The notes below the pieces were generated by a model. The model saw only the letters and a list, made by a program, of their open reading frames with translations, was not told the origin of the DNA and did not search any database. The position numbers and the translations under genes are program-made. This document shows positions 46,933 through 55,963 of a DNA stretch of 64,000 nt, piece by piece; positions within the stretch are counted from its first letter, which is position 1, and every line of letters begins with the position of its first letter. The stretch spans positions 1,956,680 to 2,020,679 of the forward strand of contig NZ_OY781470.1 in the NCBI RefSeq assembly GCF_963676935.1. Direction: 5' to 3'. Source of the stretch: Halarcobacter sp. (GTDB taxonomy: Bacteria; Campylobacterota; Campylobacteria; Campylobacterales; Arcobacteraceae).

Positions 46933-48575
46933 CTATATTCTTGCTCAAAAGTTTTATATTTTTTATCTAACTCTTCTATTTTATTTTTATTTACTGTTAT
47001 ATCTTTTTCTAAAGAGTATGGATGCCATGGTATTTTATGGAAAAAGCTTTGCCAATATACAAAAGTCTCATAATCATCAGGTGTTCCCCAACAAATATAA
47101 TCATCAACTTCAAACACTTTAACTTTTAATCCCATTTCAATTAACTCATCCATTAGTGAATCAACATAGTATTCACCATTTACTCTTATATCTTTATCTA
47201 ATAAATTTTTTAGAGCTTTATTATAATATTCAACTTTTTTAAACCAAAATGTGCCAACTACAGCATGATCCTCATATGGGTTATCAGATATTGGAACTTT
47301 TACAGATACTCCTGTGGCATTGTCATTATCATCAATTTTTACCCAACCATACATTTGAGGATTATTTTTACTGCTAATATGGTGTCTAAAGGTAAAGATA
47401 ATAGCGTCTACATCATCACTATCAATAAGTTTTTGATATTTCTCTTTATTATAAATCATTCCATTATCAGTTGCTGCTATCAATAAAGATTTTGATTCAT
47501 CAACATCTTTTAGTCCTAAACTACAAGTGATAGCTTGCCCCTCAGTCACTTCATTAATAGGAATAATTTTTGACTTTGGATATTCTTTTTTTAATGCTTT
47601 TTCTAAAGGATAGTTGTCTAAATGTTCTTGCAACGTTACGTATATATGCTCTTTTGAGTTAGGTAAAGAGTTTGCTGCTTGGATAATCATTGGTTTTCCA
47701 CTTACATCAATTAGTGGCTTAGGGTTTTTATATCCTACTTTTGCAAATCTACTTCCTCTACCTGCTAAAGGTATTAGGGTTAAACTATTATCTTTCGCAG
47801 CTGGCTTTTCTTTTTCTAAGATTGCATCTTTAAAGTATTTAGACCAAGTATTATACTCTTCAACATCAGCTGGTGTTCCCCATTGTAACATATGTTGAAC
47901 ATCATAAATAGATACTTTTAATCCATCTTTTACCAATAAATTATAGATTAAAGAGACATAATATTCACCTTTTAGATTAATGTCTTTATCCATTATCTCT
48001 TGGAAATATTTTTTAACATAGCTTCCTTTTTTAAAATAATATGTACCATTTGAAGCATATTCTTCCATTCTATTATCTGTAAAAGGTTCTTTCTCTTTTA
48101 TCTCTAACATCCATTGTTTATCATCTCTCATAAATGCATAGTTTGTTGTACCTAACATATGAGGATGAAATCTTTTATAAGCAGGTATTGCTCCATCGGC
48201 ATCTCTATCTCTTGTATGTTTTAAAAAATCTTCATAATCCCAATATGTACCAAAATCACAATAGTTTACTATTATCTCTTCATCATCATCAATTAAATCT
48301 TCTATCAAAGATACAGCATAAACTGGACCTTTCTTATGGTTTGGTATTTCTACTACATTTGCATTTGGCTTTAAAGATAAAAGTATATCTCTCATATTTG
48401 TTTCAGCAAGATGTTTTGAATTACATATAAATGTAAATTTTGTTTCTCCTGGGAATAAATCACATACGTGTGCGATAATAGGTTTTCCATCTATCACAAT
48501 TAAAGGTTTAGGATCTTTATATCCTGCTTCTACAAATCTATTTCCTACTCCTGACATTGGTACTACAATATGCAT
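46929..48575 (-). CDS. Tandem-duplicated sugar nucleotidylyltransferase
   Basis: A 548-residue protein of two homologous NTP-transferase domains. Domain 1 (about 1-250) has VPMSGVGNRFVEAGYKDPKP and a GKP motif. Domain 2 (about 258-530) has PLAGRGSRFAKVGYKNPKP. Both keep the G-x-G-x-RF nucleotide loop and the PKPL lysine, and both contain NGTYYFKKGSY/VGTFWFKKVEY and GEYYVSLIYN/GEYYVDSLMD sections. Such enzymes join a sugar- or polyol-phosphate to a nucleotide. Two active copies in one chain are unusual: they may make two donors or form an internal dimer. The adjacent aldolase-like, HAD and kinase genes suggest a private activated-sugar pathway. Confidence 0.82.
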   Translation of the reverse strand: MHIVVPMSGVGNRFVEAGYKDPKPLIVIDGKPIIAHVCDLFPGETKFTFICNSKHLAETNMRDILLSLKPNANVVEIPNHKKGPVYAVSLIEDLIDDDEEIIVNYCDFGTYWDYEDFLKHTRDRDADGAIPAYKRFHPHMLGTTNYAFMRDDKQWMLEIKEKEPFTDNRMEEYASNGTYYFKKGSYVKKYFQEIMDKDINLKGEYYVSLIYNLLVKDGLKVSIYDVQHMLQWGTPADVEEYNTWSKYFKDAILEKEKPAAKDNSLTLIPLAGRGSRFAKVGYKNPKPLIDVSGKPMIIQAANSLPNSKEHIYVTLQEHLDNYPLEKALKKEYPKSKIIPINEVTEGQAITCSLGLKDVDESKSLLIAATDNGMIYNKEKYQKLIDSDDVDAIIFTFRHHISSKNNPQMYGWVKIDDNDNATGVSVKVPISDNPYEDHAVVGTFWFKKVEYYNKALKNLLDKDIRVNGEYYVDSLMDELIEMGLKVKVFEVDDYICWGTPDDYETFVYWQSFFHKIPWHPYSLEKDITVNKNKIEELDKKYKTFEQEYR

Positions 48576-48583
48576 ATTCTCTC

Positions 48584-49648
48584 CTATAACTTTTGTCTGT
48601 ATTTTTCAGCTTCCCAATTTGAAAGGTAAGCCAGTTCATCTAATTCTAAATAATTCACATCTTTTATATCTTGGGCTAAAACCAAAATATGAAATTTTAA
48701 AACATCTTCCATATCTTTTGCTTTTTTAATATTTTTTGCGGATAAAAATATATCATTATCATGAATTATAACTTTTGGCAATTCATAATAGTTTTTCTGA
48801 TACTCGTTAATACTCTCAATATCATCAAAGCTTTTTATCTCAATACCACTAATTCCACAATACACTAAAGAGTCAGGACAAAATGGTTTTTTAAAAAACA
48901 AACTTTTATCAGTTTTTAGTAGACTATTAAGTTCTAAATCATTAGATAAATATGTGATATTTTCATTTTCATCTAATTGTTTTAATAATTTTGATATTTT
49001 ATTCGTTTTTTTATACTTTGTCATATCCATTTGGAGATATTTTGATATTTTATCTACTACTTCATTAGTTAAATTTTCTATATCTTCTAACTCATTTGAA
49101 GTTACAATTAGACCATGATTTTGTAAAAAAATAAGCTTTGGTAATACTTCAAACTTATTTATCTCTTCATAAAGTTCAAGGGCTAGTTCAATACCTGGGG
49201 TTTTGTACTCAACTAAAACAATATCTGAATCGAATAATGAACTAAGAATCTCTTTATAATTGGGCTTGTTTAAAACCATATTTACTACTACAGGATGTGT
49301 ATGTAAGGTATATTTATAAACCAAAGAATGAAGAAGAGTTTCAATAGAAGGTCTATTTTCTTTATCTATCGTTCCTTCTTTTACAAGATTCGCTGTGATA
49401 GATTCTCTAGTTCTTTTATCATTTGCATCTAACACTTCATTATTTTCTACAATTTTTGCAATCATGCTTGTAGATACTTTAGAATATCCACTATCTTGTT
49501 CTACCTCACTTAAAGAAAATCCTGATGCTTTTATTAACATTCTATCATCATCTAATTTAACAGAGCTATTCCCCCCACCAGCTTGAACAAGATCAAACCT
49601 TTCACCTGCAAACTTTGATATTCTTACTAATGCTTCTACTTCATTCAT
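48584..49648 (-). CDS. Class II aldolase/adducin-like protein
   Basis: A 354-residue protein whose N-terminal 220 residues are a class II aldolase/adducin domain. VQAGGGNSSVKLDDD is the substrate phosphate loop, and putative metal ligands are E103 (SIETLLH), H116 and H118 (LHTHPVV) and H178 (QNHGLIV). The C-terminal 130 residues are an unrecognised extension that contains PFCPDSLVYCG. It may cleave, form or epimerise a sugar phosphate. It overlaps the HAD gene by 4 bp, which supports sequential action. The exact reaction cannot be told. Confidence 0.78.
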   Translation of the reverse strand: MNEVEALVRISKFAGERFDLVQAGGGNSSVKLDDDRMLIKASGFSLSEVEQDSGYSKVSTSMIAKIVENNEVLDANDKRTRESITANLVKEGTIDKENRPSIETLLHSLVYKYTLHTHPVVVNMVLNKPNYKEILSSLFDSDIVLVEYKTPGIELALELYEEINKFEVLPKLIFLQNHGLIVTSNELEDIENLTNEVVDKISKYLQMDMTKYKKTNKISKLLKQLDENENITYLSNDLELNSLLKTDKSLFFKKPFCPDSLVYCGISGIEIKSFDDIESINEYQKNYYELPKVIIHDNDIFLSAKNIKKAKDMEDVLKFHILVLAQDIKDVNYLELDELAYLSNWEAEKYRQKL

Positions 49649-50325
49649 ACCAACTCCAATATTTCTTCAAAAGATTTTACTTCTTTAATAGAATTTATTT
49701 TTATATTTTCTTCTTTATTTTCATGATTTAACCAAATTGTGTTTATCCCTAAATTAGAAGCTCCTAAAATATCTTTTTTATAACTATCTCCAATCATGCA
49801 TACATCTTTTGGCGTTAAATTTAGTTTTTTTAATCCTAACATAAACATATATGGGTGAGGTTTTTCTCGTCCTGCTTCCTCACTAGTAACAATACAATTA
49901 CAATATTTATCTAGTTTTAGTTTTTTTATTTTTCTATATTGTATATGTGCAGTAAGGTCTGTTACTAAACATATTCTACCTTTATATTTTTCAAGTAATA
50001 AATATATATTTTCAAAAGGCATTAGATTTTCTAAAAAAGTATCCCAATACGTATTATAGATATCTAATGCATACAATAATGCATTTATCTCCAATATCTC
50101 TAGCATTTTTTGAAAATACAACAGTCTATTATGAGAAGATGCTGTCTCTGCTAACTCAAGATGAACAGTTGATCTAGCTTTATTATAGGCATCTTCAATA
50201 AACTCTTCTTTAATAGAAAACTTCTCTACACAATAATTTATGACTGCACTCTTTGCAAGAGTATGAGTTTTCTTATAGTTATAAAGGGTATTATCTATAT
50301 CTAAAAGTATACCTTTATATTTCAT
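49645..50325 (-). CDS. HAD-superfamily hydrolase (subfamily IA)
   Basis: A 226-residue cytoplasmic phosphatase-type HAD protein. Motif I is LLDIDNTLY (D9, D11), motif II is CLVTDLT, motif III is the lysine of GREKPHPYMF and motif IV is MIGDSYKKDILGASNLG. The helical cap lies between motif I and II. It overlaps both neighbours by 4 bp, between the kinase-fusion and aldolase-like genes. It probably dephosphorylates an intermediate of the same sugar-activation pathway. It is not GmhB-like in its motif I. Confidence 0.83.
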   Translation of the reverse strand: MKYKGILLDIDNTLYNYKKTHTLAKSAVINYCVEKFSIKEEFIEDAYNKARSTVHLELAETASSHNRLLYFQKMLEILEINALLYALDIYNTYWDTFLENLMPFENIYLLLEKYKGRICLVTDLTAHIQYRKIKKLKLDKYCNCIVTSEEAGREKPHPYMFMLGLKKLNLTPKDVCMIGDSYKKDILGASNLGINTIWLNHENKEENIKINSIKEVKSFEEILELV

Positions 50326-52343
50326 TTATCTTCCTCTTTTAATTTTTCACTTATCATTTTTAAACACACTAATTGAATAAAACCATCATATCCTGATTTA
50401 AACTGAGCCTCAGAAGAGATTATTTCATTAATATTTGCTATTGTATTAATAGCAATATCCTCTACATCAATTTGAGGCACTGTTTTAAATTCAATATATT
50501 GAGATTTTAAATCATCATTATAATCCCATTTATAGTTATAATCATCTAAACTTTTTAAGATATCTTCTATATGAACATTTGCATCAAAAGTAACTTTTAA
50601 TCCTAAGTGAATAGATTCAAGCTCATTACCTAAATCAAAATCGTTCACAGAAAAATATCGTATTTGGATATCTGAAAACTCTTTTTGAGGATAAATATAT
50701 TTAGTAGCATCACTCATTCTACCTTCTATTTGTTCTAATATTTTTTCAATAGAATAACCTCTTTTTTTAGTATCTCTTATAATTTTCCAGTGTCGTCTTA
50801 ACTTTTCATCAGTATCTATATATATTTTTAAATCTATATTTTTTCTCAGTTTAGGCAAATAAAAAGGATGTAGTCCAGCAATAACAATAAATTCTTTTGG
50901 ATTTACTTTAAGTGGTTTTGTAAATTTTCCAGTATTATGGTCATATTCACTTCTATAAATACTATTATTATGTTTTAAATTAAAAATTGCATCAGCTTGT
51001 TTATGAATAAAATTAGCTTTTGGATCAAGATGAGTATATTTTTGCCAGTTGGTATCACCTCTTTCCCATTTGTGTTCACCATCGCCCTCAATTTGCAAAA
51101 ATTTATCTTCTCCCACTAAAGATTCAAGGTTATTTAATAATGTAGTCTTTCCTACACCACTATCTCCACCTATACCAATTGTTAAGTTTGTTTGTTTTTT
51201 ATAAATAGAATTACTTTTTATTCCATATTTATAAAAGGCATACATAATTGCTAAAAGCATTACTTCTAAAAAAGTAAAAGAAATATTTCTTAACTTTTCA
51301 TTTTCTATTTTTAAATCAATTTCTTGTCCAAGAAATAAAATATCTTTATATTCACTTCTATAAAAAAATATGAAAAACACTAAATATGAAAATGAAAATA
51401 CAAAATGTAATATCTTAGTTTTATTTTGATTTTGATTTTGTATGAAATAAATTGACATAAAAGGAACAATCCATACATACCATGCTGGAGATGGATAAAC
51501 AAAAAACAATACACTTACAAACAAAATACCAAAATAAAAAAATAATAAATCATCATTTACTTTATTTTGATTAAAAAAATGGAAATAAACAGTTAATATT
51601 GCAGAAATTGGTAACAATAATTTAAGTTCTCCAATATTATAAAATGAATCAAATAATAAAGATTGTTTTTGATTAAATAAAACAAGTTCTATAAAACCTT
51701 TTGAAAATAAAAAAGGCAAATCTAATAAAAAAAATATACCAATCGCAAGAAGTAAATAACTAAAAATCTTTTTTATATTATTTGTTTTGTATAGATAAAA
51801 TATTATAAATGGCAATGCAACTATTAGATGAAATTTTGTTGCTAATGCACAAGCCAAAAACACAGAAGAAAAAAGATATTTATTTTTAATAAGATAATAA
51901 ACGGCTAACATAAATAATGCCGTAGGAATAATATCTAATTGCCCATGTATATATATAGAATAAATAATTATTGGATTTAAAAAATAATAGATGAAAATAT
52001 TTTGTTTTTTGTTAGGAAAAATTTTATATAAAATTAATAAAATACTCACATCAGCAATTAAAAGAGGTAATTTAAAAAATAAATCCAAACCTGTAATATT
52101 TGATAAAAACGTAAAGGAAGATAATATATATAAAAGTAAAGCATGATAAGGAAAAGAATCTAAATGTAATCCATTATCAAAATAATATTGCCAAGGATTA
52201 CCACCTTTCTCAATAAAAGTATTAATAAAAGGGATAAATAACTGATCACTTAATTCAGATGAAAAAGTTATTAAAAGTATTAGTTTACAAATAATAACAA
52301 TAAATAAATATCTATTTAATATTAAATTTTTTTCTATATTCAT
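50322..52343 (-). CDS. Fusion of a polytopic membrane (GT-C-like) domain and a uridine-kinase-like domain
   Basis: A 673-residue protein. Residues about 10-375 are a membrane domain with about ten helices resembling mannosyltransferase-type GT-C proteins (LYILSS..., FYYFLNPIIIYSIYIHGQLD, CALATKFHLIVALPF). Residues about 385-580 are a cytoplasmic P-loop kinase of the uridine kinase/phosphoribulokinase family: IGIGGDSGVGKTT (Walker A, K399), QIEGDGEHKWERGD, YRSEYDHNTGKF and IVIAGLHPFYLPKLR. A 90-residue tail follows. The kinase could phosphorylate a sugar or nucleoside coupled to transport or transfer by the membrane part (inference). I know no standard family with this fusion. Confidence 0.78.
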   Translation of the reverse strand: MNIEKNLILNRYLFIVIICKLILLITFSSELSDQLFIPFINTFIEKGGNPWQYYFDNGLHLDSFPYHALLLYILSSFTFLSNITGLDLFFKLPLLIADVSILLILYKIFPNKKQNIFIYYFLNPIIIYSIYIHGQLDIIPTALFMLAVYYLIKNKYLFSSVFLACALATKFHLIVALPFIIFYLYKTNNIKKIFSYLLLAIGIFFLLDLPFLFSKGFIELVLFNQKQSLLFDSFYNIGELKLLLPISAILTVYFHFFNQNKVNDDLLFFYFGILFVSVLFFVYPSPAWYVWIVPFMSIYFIQNQNQNKTKILHFVFSFSYLVFFIFFYRSEYKDILFLGQEIDLKIENEKLRNISFTFLEVMLLAIMYAFYKYGIKSNSIYKKQTNLTIGIGGDSGVGKTTLLNNLESLVGEDKFLQIEGDGEHKWERGDTNWQKYTHLDPKANFIHKQADAIFNLKHNNSIYRSEYDHNTGKFTKPLKVNPKEFIVIAGLHPFYLPKLRKNIDLKIYIDTDEKLRRHWKIIRDTKKRGYSIEKILEQIEGRMSDATKYIYPQKEFSDIQIRYFSVNDFDLGNELESIHLGLKVTFDANVHIEDILKSLDDYNYKWDYNDDLKSQYIEFKTVPQIDVEDIAINTIANINEIISSEAQFKSGYDGFIQLVCLKMISEKLKEEDK

Positions 52344-52359
52344 ATGTTATCTTTCTTAT

Positions 52360-54360
52360 TTAGTTTTTAATTTTTGTAATAGATAAACTTTTAATTGTTA
52401 ACTCACCACTACCATTATAAAATATTCTAAATTCAAAAGGATTAGACTCATCTATAGTTATAATCTCTTCTTCAACTTGTGTATTTTTTGATAAACTACC
52501 TTTAAATAAAATATTTTCAGTATTTCCTTTATGTAAAATTATATCAAAGGAAGGTTTATTATTATTTTTATCGTTGAAAATATAATTTAATCTAAATAAA
52601 TATTTACCAGGGTTTAAAGTTTGATATGGACCAAACATTGCATAACCTGATCCATCTAAATGGTTAGCAACTCTATTATCATTAACATTTCTACCTACTT
52701 CTCTAAAAAAAATTTTTCCTTTTAATTCAAAAGAATTTATAAAATTATTATTCAAGAGGTATGGATAATAAATATTCGTATATATCCAATCATCAAATAT
52801 ATTATTGTCATAAAATAAAATACCACTATCCTTCAAATTTTCACATTGATAATATTTAAATCCTTTTGGCACTAATTTTAATATATTTTTTTTATCTAAA
52901 TGATTATTTAAAAAAATAAAATTTATTAATGTATTAAACTTCTTTTTATCAATAATAGGTTCAATTGAATTCATCCAAAATTGAAAATCTAAATTTGAAG
53001 TAGATTCTATCATATTTATATCAGATTCTAAAAAGTACTTTACACCTCGTGATGACCAATAATCAGATAAACCTGTTCTTAAATTAATCTTTTCTTTATA
53101 TTTATTGATACATGAAGCAGCTTTGAATTCATATGAACTTTTTATTCTTTCATTAAAAGAACCATTAGTAATAAATTGTTTCCATTCTATTATTGAATAA
53201 ACAAATATTAATAAAAATGCAAAAATAAAAAAAATAGAATTTCTATTTTTTGATGTATATTTTAAATATATTGTAATCGAAATAATATATAAAAGAATAG
53301 GAAGTAATATAAAATATCTAAAACCATATAAATCTGATAATCCACCTGAAATGATAACACCCAAAATATTTATACATATTAGGAAAATAAAAAATATTAA
53401 AATAAATGATATCTTATTTACACTAAAAATATATTTCTTTTTATTTAAATATTTAAATAAAATTTGTCTATTAATAATTAAATATATAAAAGAGATTAAG
53501 TATCCTATTATCAAAGTTGCATAATACATATTAAATTTCTCATAAATAGAAACAAAAATCTTAAATATATAGTTTGATGTAATTAAAATTCTATCTAAAG
53601 ATAATTTTGTTCTCTCATTCAAAGGATTATGTAATATAATCAAATCTTTAACCAAATAGTATGTAATAAAAGATAGTATTAATATTATTAATACTATAAA
53701 TAATTTTTTATTAAACTTTTTAAATATAAAAAAAATAAGAGTTAATAATACAGGAAGAAAGAAAACTAACATAAAAAGTTTAGTAGATATTAAAGCTAAA
53801 ACATTTATCAAATAAAATACAAATAAATAAGAAATATTATTTATTTCTTTTAATGAAACAAATTTCATAATAATATATAAATTAATTAAAGAAAAGATAT
53901 AAGCACTTGCATGGACATTATTATTTTGATGTAAAAACCAAGTTGCATTATTAGTAAATATAATAGATAATACTGCATAGAAAAATAATGTGTACTTTAT
54001 TGTATTTCCATTTTTATCAGTACCTAAAAGTAACAAAATTATTTTATGCGTAAAAAAAACTAATAATAGCAATTGGACTAAAGATACAATAAACAAATTT
54101 GCTATTGCATTATGAAATAAAGGTTCTGTAAAAAAATATAATATTACATCAGGAAAATATGCAGGAGCTGGTGTAAATTTCCAGTATTCAAATAAACTTT
54201 TTACTTCGAGGCTACTACTTATAAAATCTGTTACAAACAAAGTATCAGAATTTAATATAATTGTTTGAATTGACAACGAAATTCCAATAAAAAAAGATAA
54301 AAATATAAAAGATATATTTAATAATTTTATATAATACATTTTATTTAACTTCAATTTCAT
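52360..54360 (-). CDS. Polytopic membrane protein with C-terminal periplasmic domain
   Basis: A 666-residue inner-membrane protein. About eleven hydrophobic helices occupy residues 10-405, and a soluble region of about 260 residues follows, ending in a beta-rich module (GYAMFGPYQTLNPGKYLFRL, FNGSGELTIKSLSI in approximate form) that looks like a carbohydrate-binding jelly roll. The first loop has TDFISSSLEVKSLFEYWKF, with an acidic residue as in GT-C transferases. It overlaps the upstream membrane-protein gene by 20 bp. A polyprenyl-phosphosugar-dependent transferase acting in the periplasm is plausible but unproven. Confidence 0.6.
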   Translation of the reverse strand: MKLKLNKMYYIKLLNISFIFLSFFIGISLSIQTIILNSDTLFVTDFISSSLEVKSLFEYWKFTPAPAYFPDVILYFFTEPLFHNAIANLFIVSLVQLLLLVFFTHKIILLLLGTDKNGNTIKYTLFFYAVLSIIFTNNATWFLHQNNNVHASAYIFSLINLYIIMKFVSLKEINNISYLFVFYLINVLALISTKLFMLVFFLPVLLTLIFFIFKKFNKKLFIVLIILILSFITYYLVKDLIILHNPLNERTKLSLDRILITSNYIFKIFVSIYEKFNMYYATLIIGYLISFIYLIINRQILFKYLNKKKYIFSVNKISFILIFFIFLICINILGVIISGGLSDLYGFRYFILLPILLYIISITIYLKYTSKNRNSIFFIFAFLLIFVYSIIEWKQFITNGSFNERIKSSYEFKAASCINKYKEKINLRTGLSDYWSSRGVKYFLESDINMIESTSNLDFQFWMNSIEPIIDKKKFNTLINFIFLNNHLDKKNILKLVPKGFKYYQCENLKDSGILFYDNNIFDDWIYTNIYYPYLLNNNFINSFELKGKIFFREVGRNVNDNRVANHLDGSGYAMFGPYQTLNPGKYLFRLNYIFNDKNNNKPSFDIILHKGNTENILFKGSLSKNTQVEEEIITIDESNPFEFRIFYNGSGELTIKSLSITKIKN

Positions 54361-55963
54361 AATCTTTATATGCCCCCCCTACATTGTAAAAAAAAGCAAC
54401 TGGATGTTGTAGTAAAGTTACTCTTAATATATACTCTCCACTTTTTTTTGGATAATACACAATCATTTTTTCCATAGATTCTTCACCAGGATATATATCT
54501 TTAGAAAGTTTACTTCTGTAATCTCCTCCTATAGGTTTTGATAAATCCTTAGGATCAAAAAAATGATATGTTAACATTGTTGCATAATTGCCATCTTTAT
54601 TCGATTTTGAAAACCAGATATCATTTGAATTATTTTTTACTTTTAAATAAAAAATTTCTCTATCAATATTAAATAAACTTTTATAAAATTGATTCGAAGT
54701 TGAACTAAATATTTCTATTTGACTTTCAAAACTATCTAATTTCTTTGCTTTAAATGAATTTGATTTTTCTACTTTAAATCCAGTTGGTTCAAATCCATAG
54801 CTTCTAACTTCTGGATACTGTTTAATACTAAAAATTAATGATAACAACAATACAATATAAACAAGAAACTTTACTTTTATATTAAATGTTGAAACCAAAA
54901 GAGGTAAAATAGCAATAAAAACTGTAATTGCTTTTAAAAAGTCTCTATAATAATACATTACTATTTCACCTAAAGATAATATAAGTACTGTTAAAAAAAA
55001 TATTGGGATATATTTCTTATTTTCTTTTATTTTTATGAAACTTAACACTAAAGTTAAAAGTATAATTGAAACAAAAATAAATAATCCAAATAGTGCTATA
55101 TAATCATTTGAGTTATATAATCTAATCAAGGTATTAAATATCTGTACAAAAGGATAATCTGTTATTTTATTTGCTTGTGCTGAAGGTAAGATATTAAAAT
55201 GTATAGTTAAATAAATTTGCCATAATAAAAAAATAACTCCAGGGATTGAATATAAAATAACATATTTTAAGATATAAGAAAAATCTTTTTTAAGATTTTT
55301 ATTTTTTAATAAATAGAATACTTCAAGACAAAATATGAAAAAAGCTGCTACAACATAACCTTCTCTAGTTAAGATTGCAAAACTCATAAAAAGTATATAC
55401 ATATAACTTTTATTTCTAAGATAAGAGATAAAAGCTATTAAAAAAAGTGCATCAGCAGCAGCATCAGGTAAACCATTAGTTAAAGTAATTAATACACCTA
55501 ATGAAAGCCCCCAAAATAATGCGAATAGAGGGTTGATACCTATTTCTTTATAATATTTCATTAAAAAATACAAACCAAATGTGACAATTAAAATATTAGC
55601 TAATATAAAATGTATAGACAAAACAATATCACTAAACATTAAAATTGAAACAATTTTTGCAGCTATAGGTAAGCCTATTCTTTGCCATCTATATGATGGG
55701 CTATCAATATGATTATAGGTATCATTTAATCCTAATAAGTCATTAGAGATATAATAATAAAATTGCCCATCCCATCCTTTTTGTTCTCCACCTAAAATTG
55801 GAGTAAAATTTAAATATTTATAAAGATTAGGAATTTTCCAGAAATCTGCTGGCCAGAATGTCCAAAAATAATTACCACATAAATATACTTCAACATAATA
55901 AACGACAAGAGTGGATACTAATAAAAAATAGAAAAATGTAATTAATTTTATATTTATTTGCAT
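54341..55963 (-). CDS. Polytopic membrane protein, probable GT-C-like
   Basis: A 540-residue protein with about ten helices (residues 8-370) and a C-terminal periplasmic beta domain of about 150 residues. The first periplasmic loop contains LGGEQKGWDGQFYYYISNDL, where WDGQFY resembles the acidic first-loop motif of GT-C mannosyltransferase-like proteins. NGLPDAAADALFLI and ILTREGYVV follow in helices typical of this group. The last codons contain a G7 run (54373-54379). It overlaps the tandem GT by 10 bp. It probably transfers a lipid-linked sugar to the glycan. Confidence 0.65.
   Translation of the reverse strand: MQINIKLITFFYFLLVSTLVVYYVEVYLCGNYFWTFWPADFWKIPNLYKYLNFTPILGGEQKGWDGQFYYYISNDLLGLNDTYNHIDSPSYRWQRIGLPIAAKIVSILMFSDIVLSIHFILANILIVTFGLYFLMKYYKEIGINPLFALFWGLSLGVLITLTNGLPDAAADALFLIAFISYLRNKSYMYILFMSFAILTREGYVVAAFFIFCLEVFYLLKNKNLKKDFSYILKYVILYSIPGVIFLLWQIYLTIHFNILPSAQANKITDYPFVQIFNTLIRLYNSNDYIALFGLFIFVSIILLTLVLSFIKIKENKKYIPIFFLTVLILSLGEIVMYYYRDFLKAITVFIAILPLLVSTFNIKVKFLVYIVLLLSLIFSIKQYPEVRSYGFEPTGFKVEKSNSFKAKKLDSFESQIEIFSSTSNQFYKSLFNIDREIFYLKVKNNSNDIWFSKSNKDGNYATMLTYHFFDPKDLSKPIGGDYRSKLSKDIYPGEESMEKMIVYYPKKSGEYILRVTLLQHPVAFFYNVGGAYKDYEIEVK
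54373..54379 (-). repeat. G7 homopolymer at the 3' end of the GT-C-like gene
   Basis: Seven consecutive C on the plus strand (G7 in the mRNA), encoding the Gly-Gly of NVGGAYKDYE, 12 nt before the ATG of the next gene. It is the longest G/C run I noticed in this AT-rich window. Confidence 0.9.

Noticed and set aside
49645-50325. GmhB heptose phosphatase
   Set aside because: Motif I (LLDIDNTLY) and the presence of a helical cap fit HAD subfamily IA, not the compact GmhB type.
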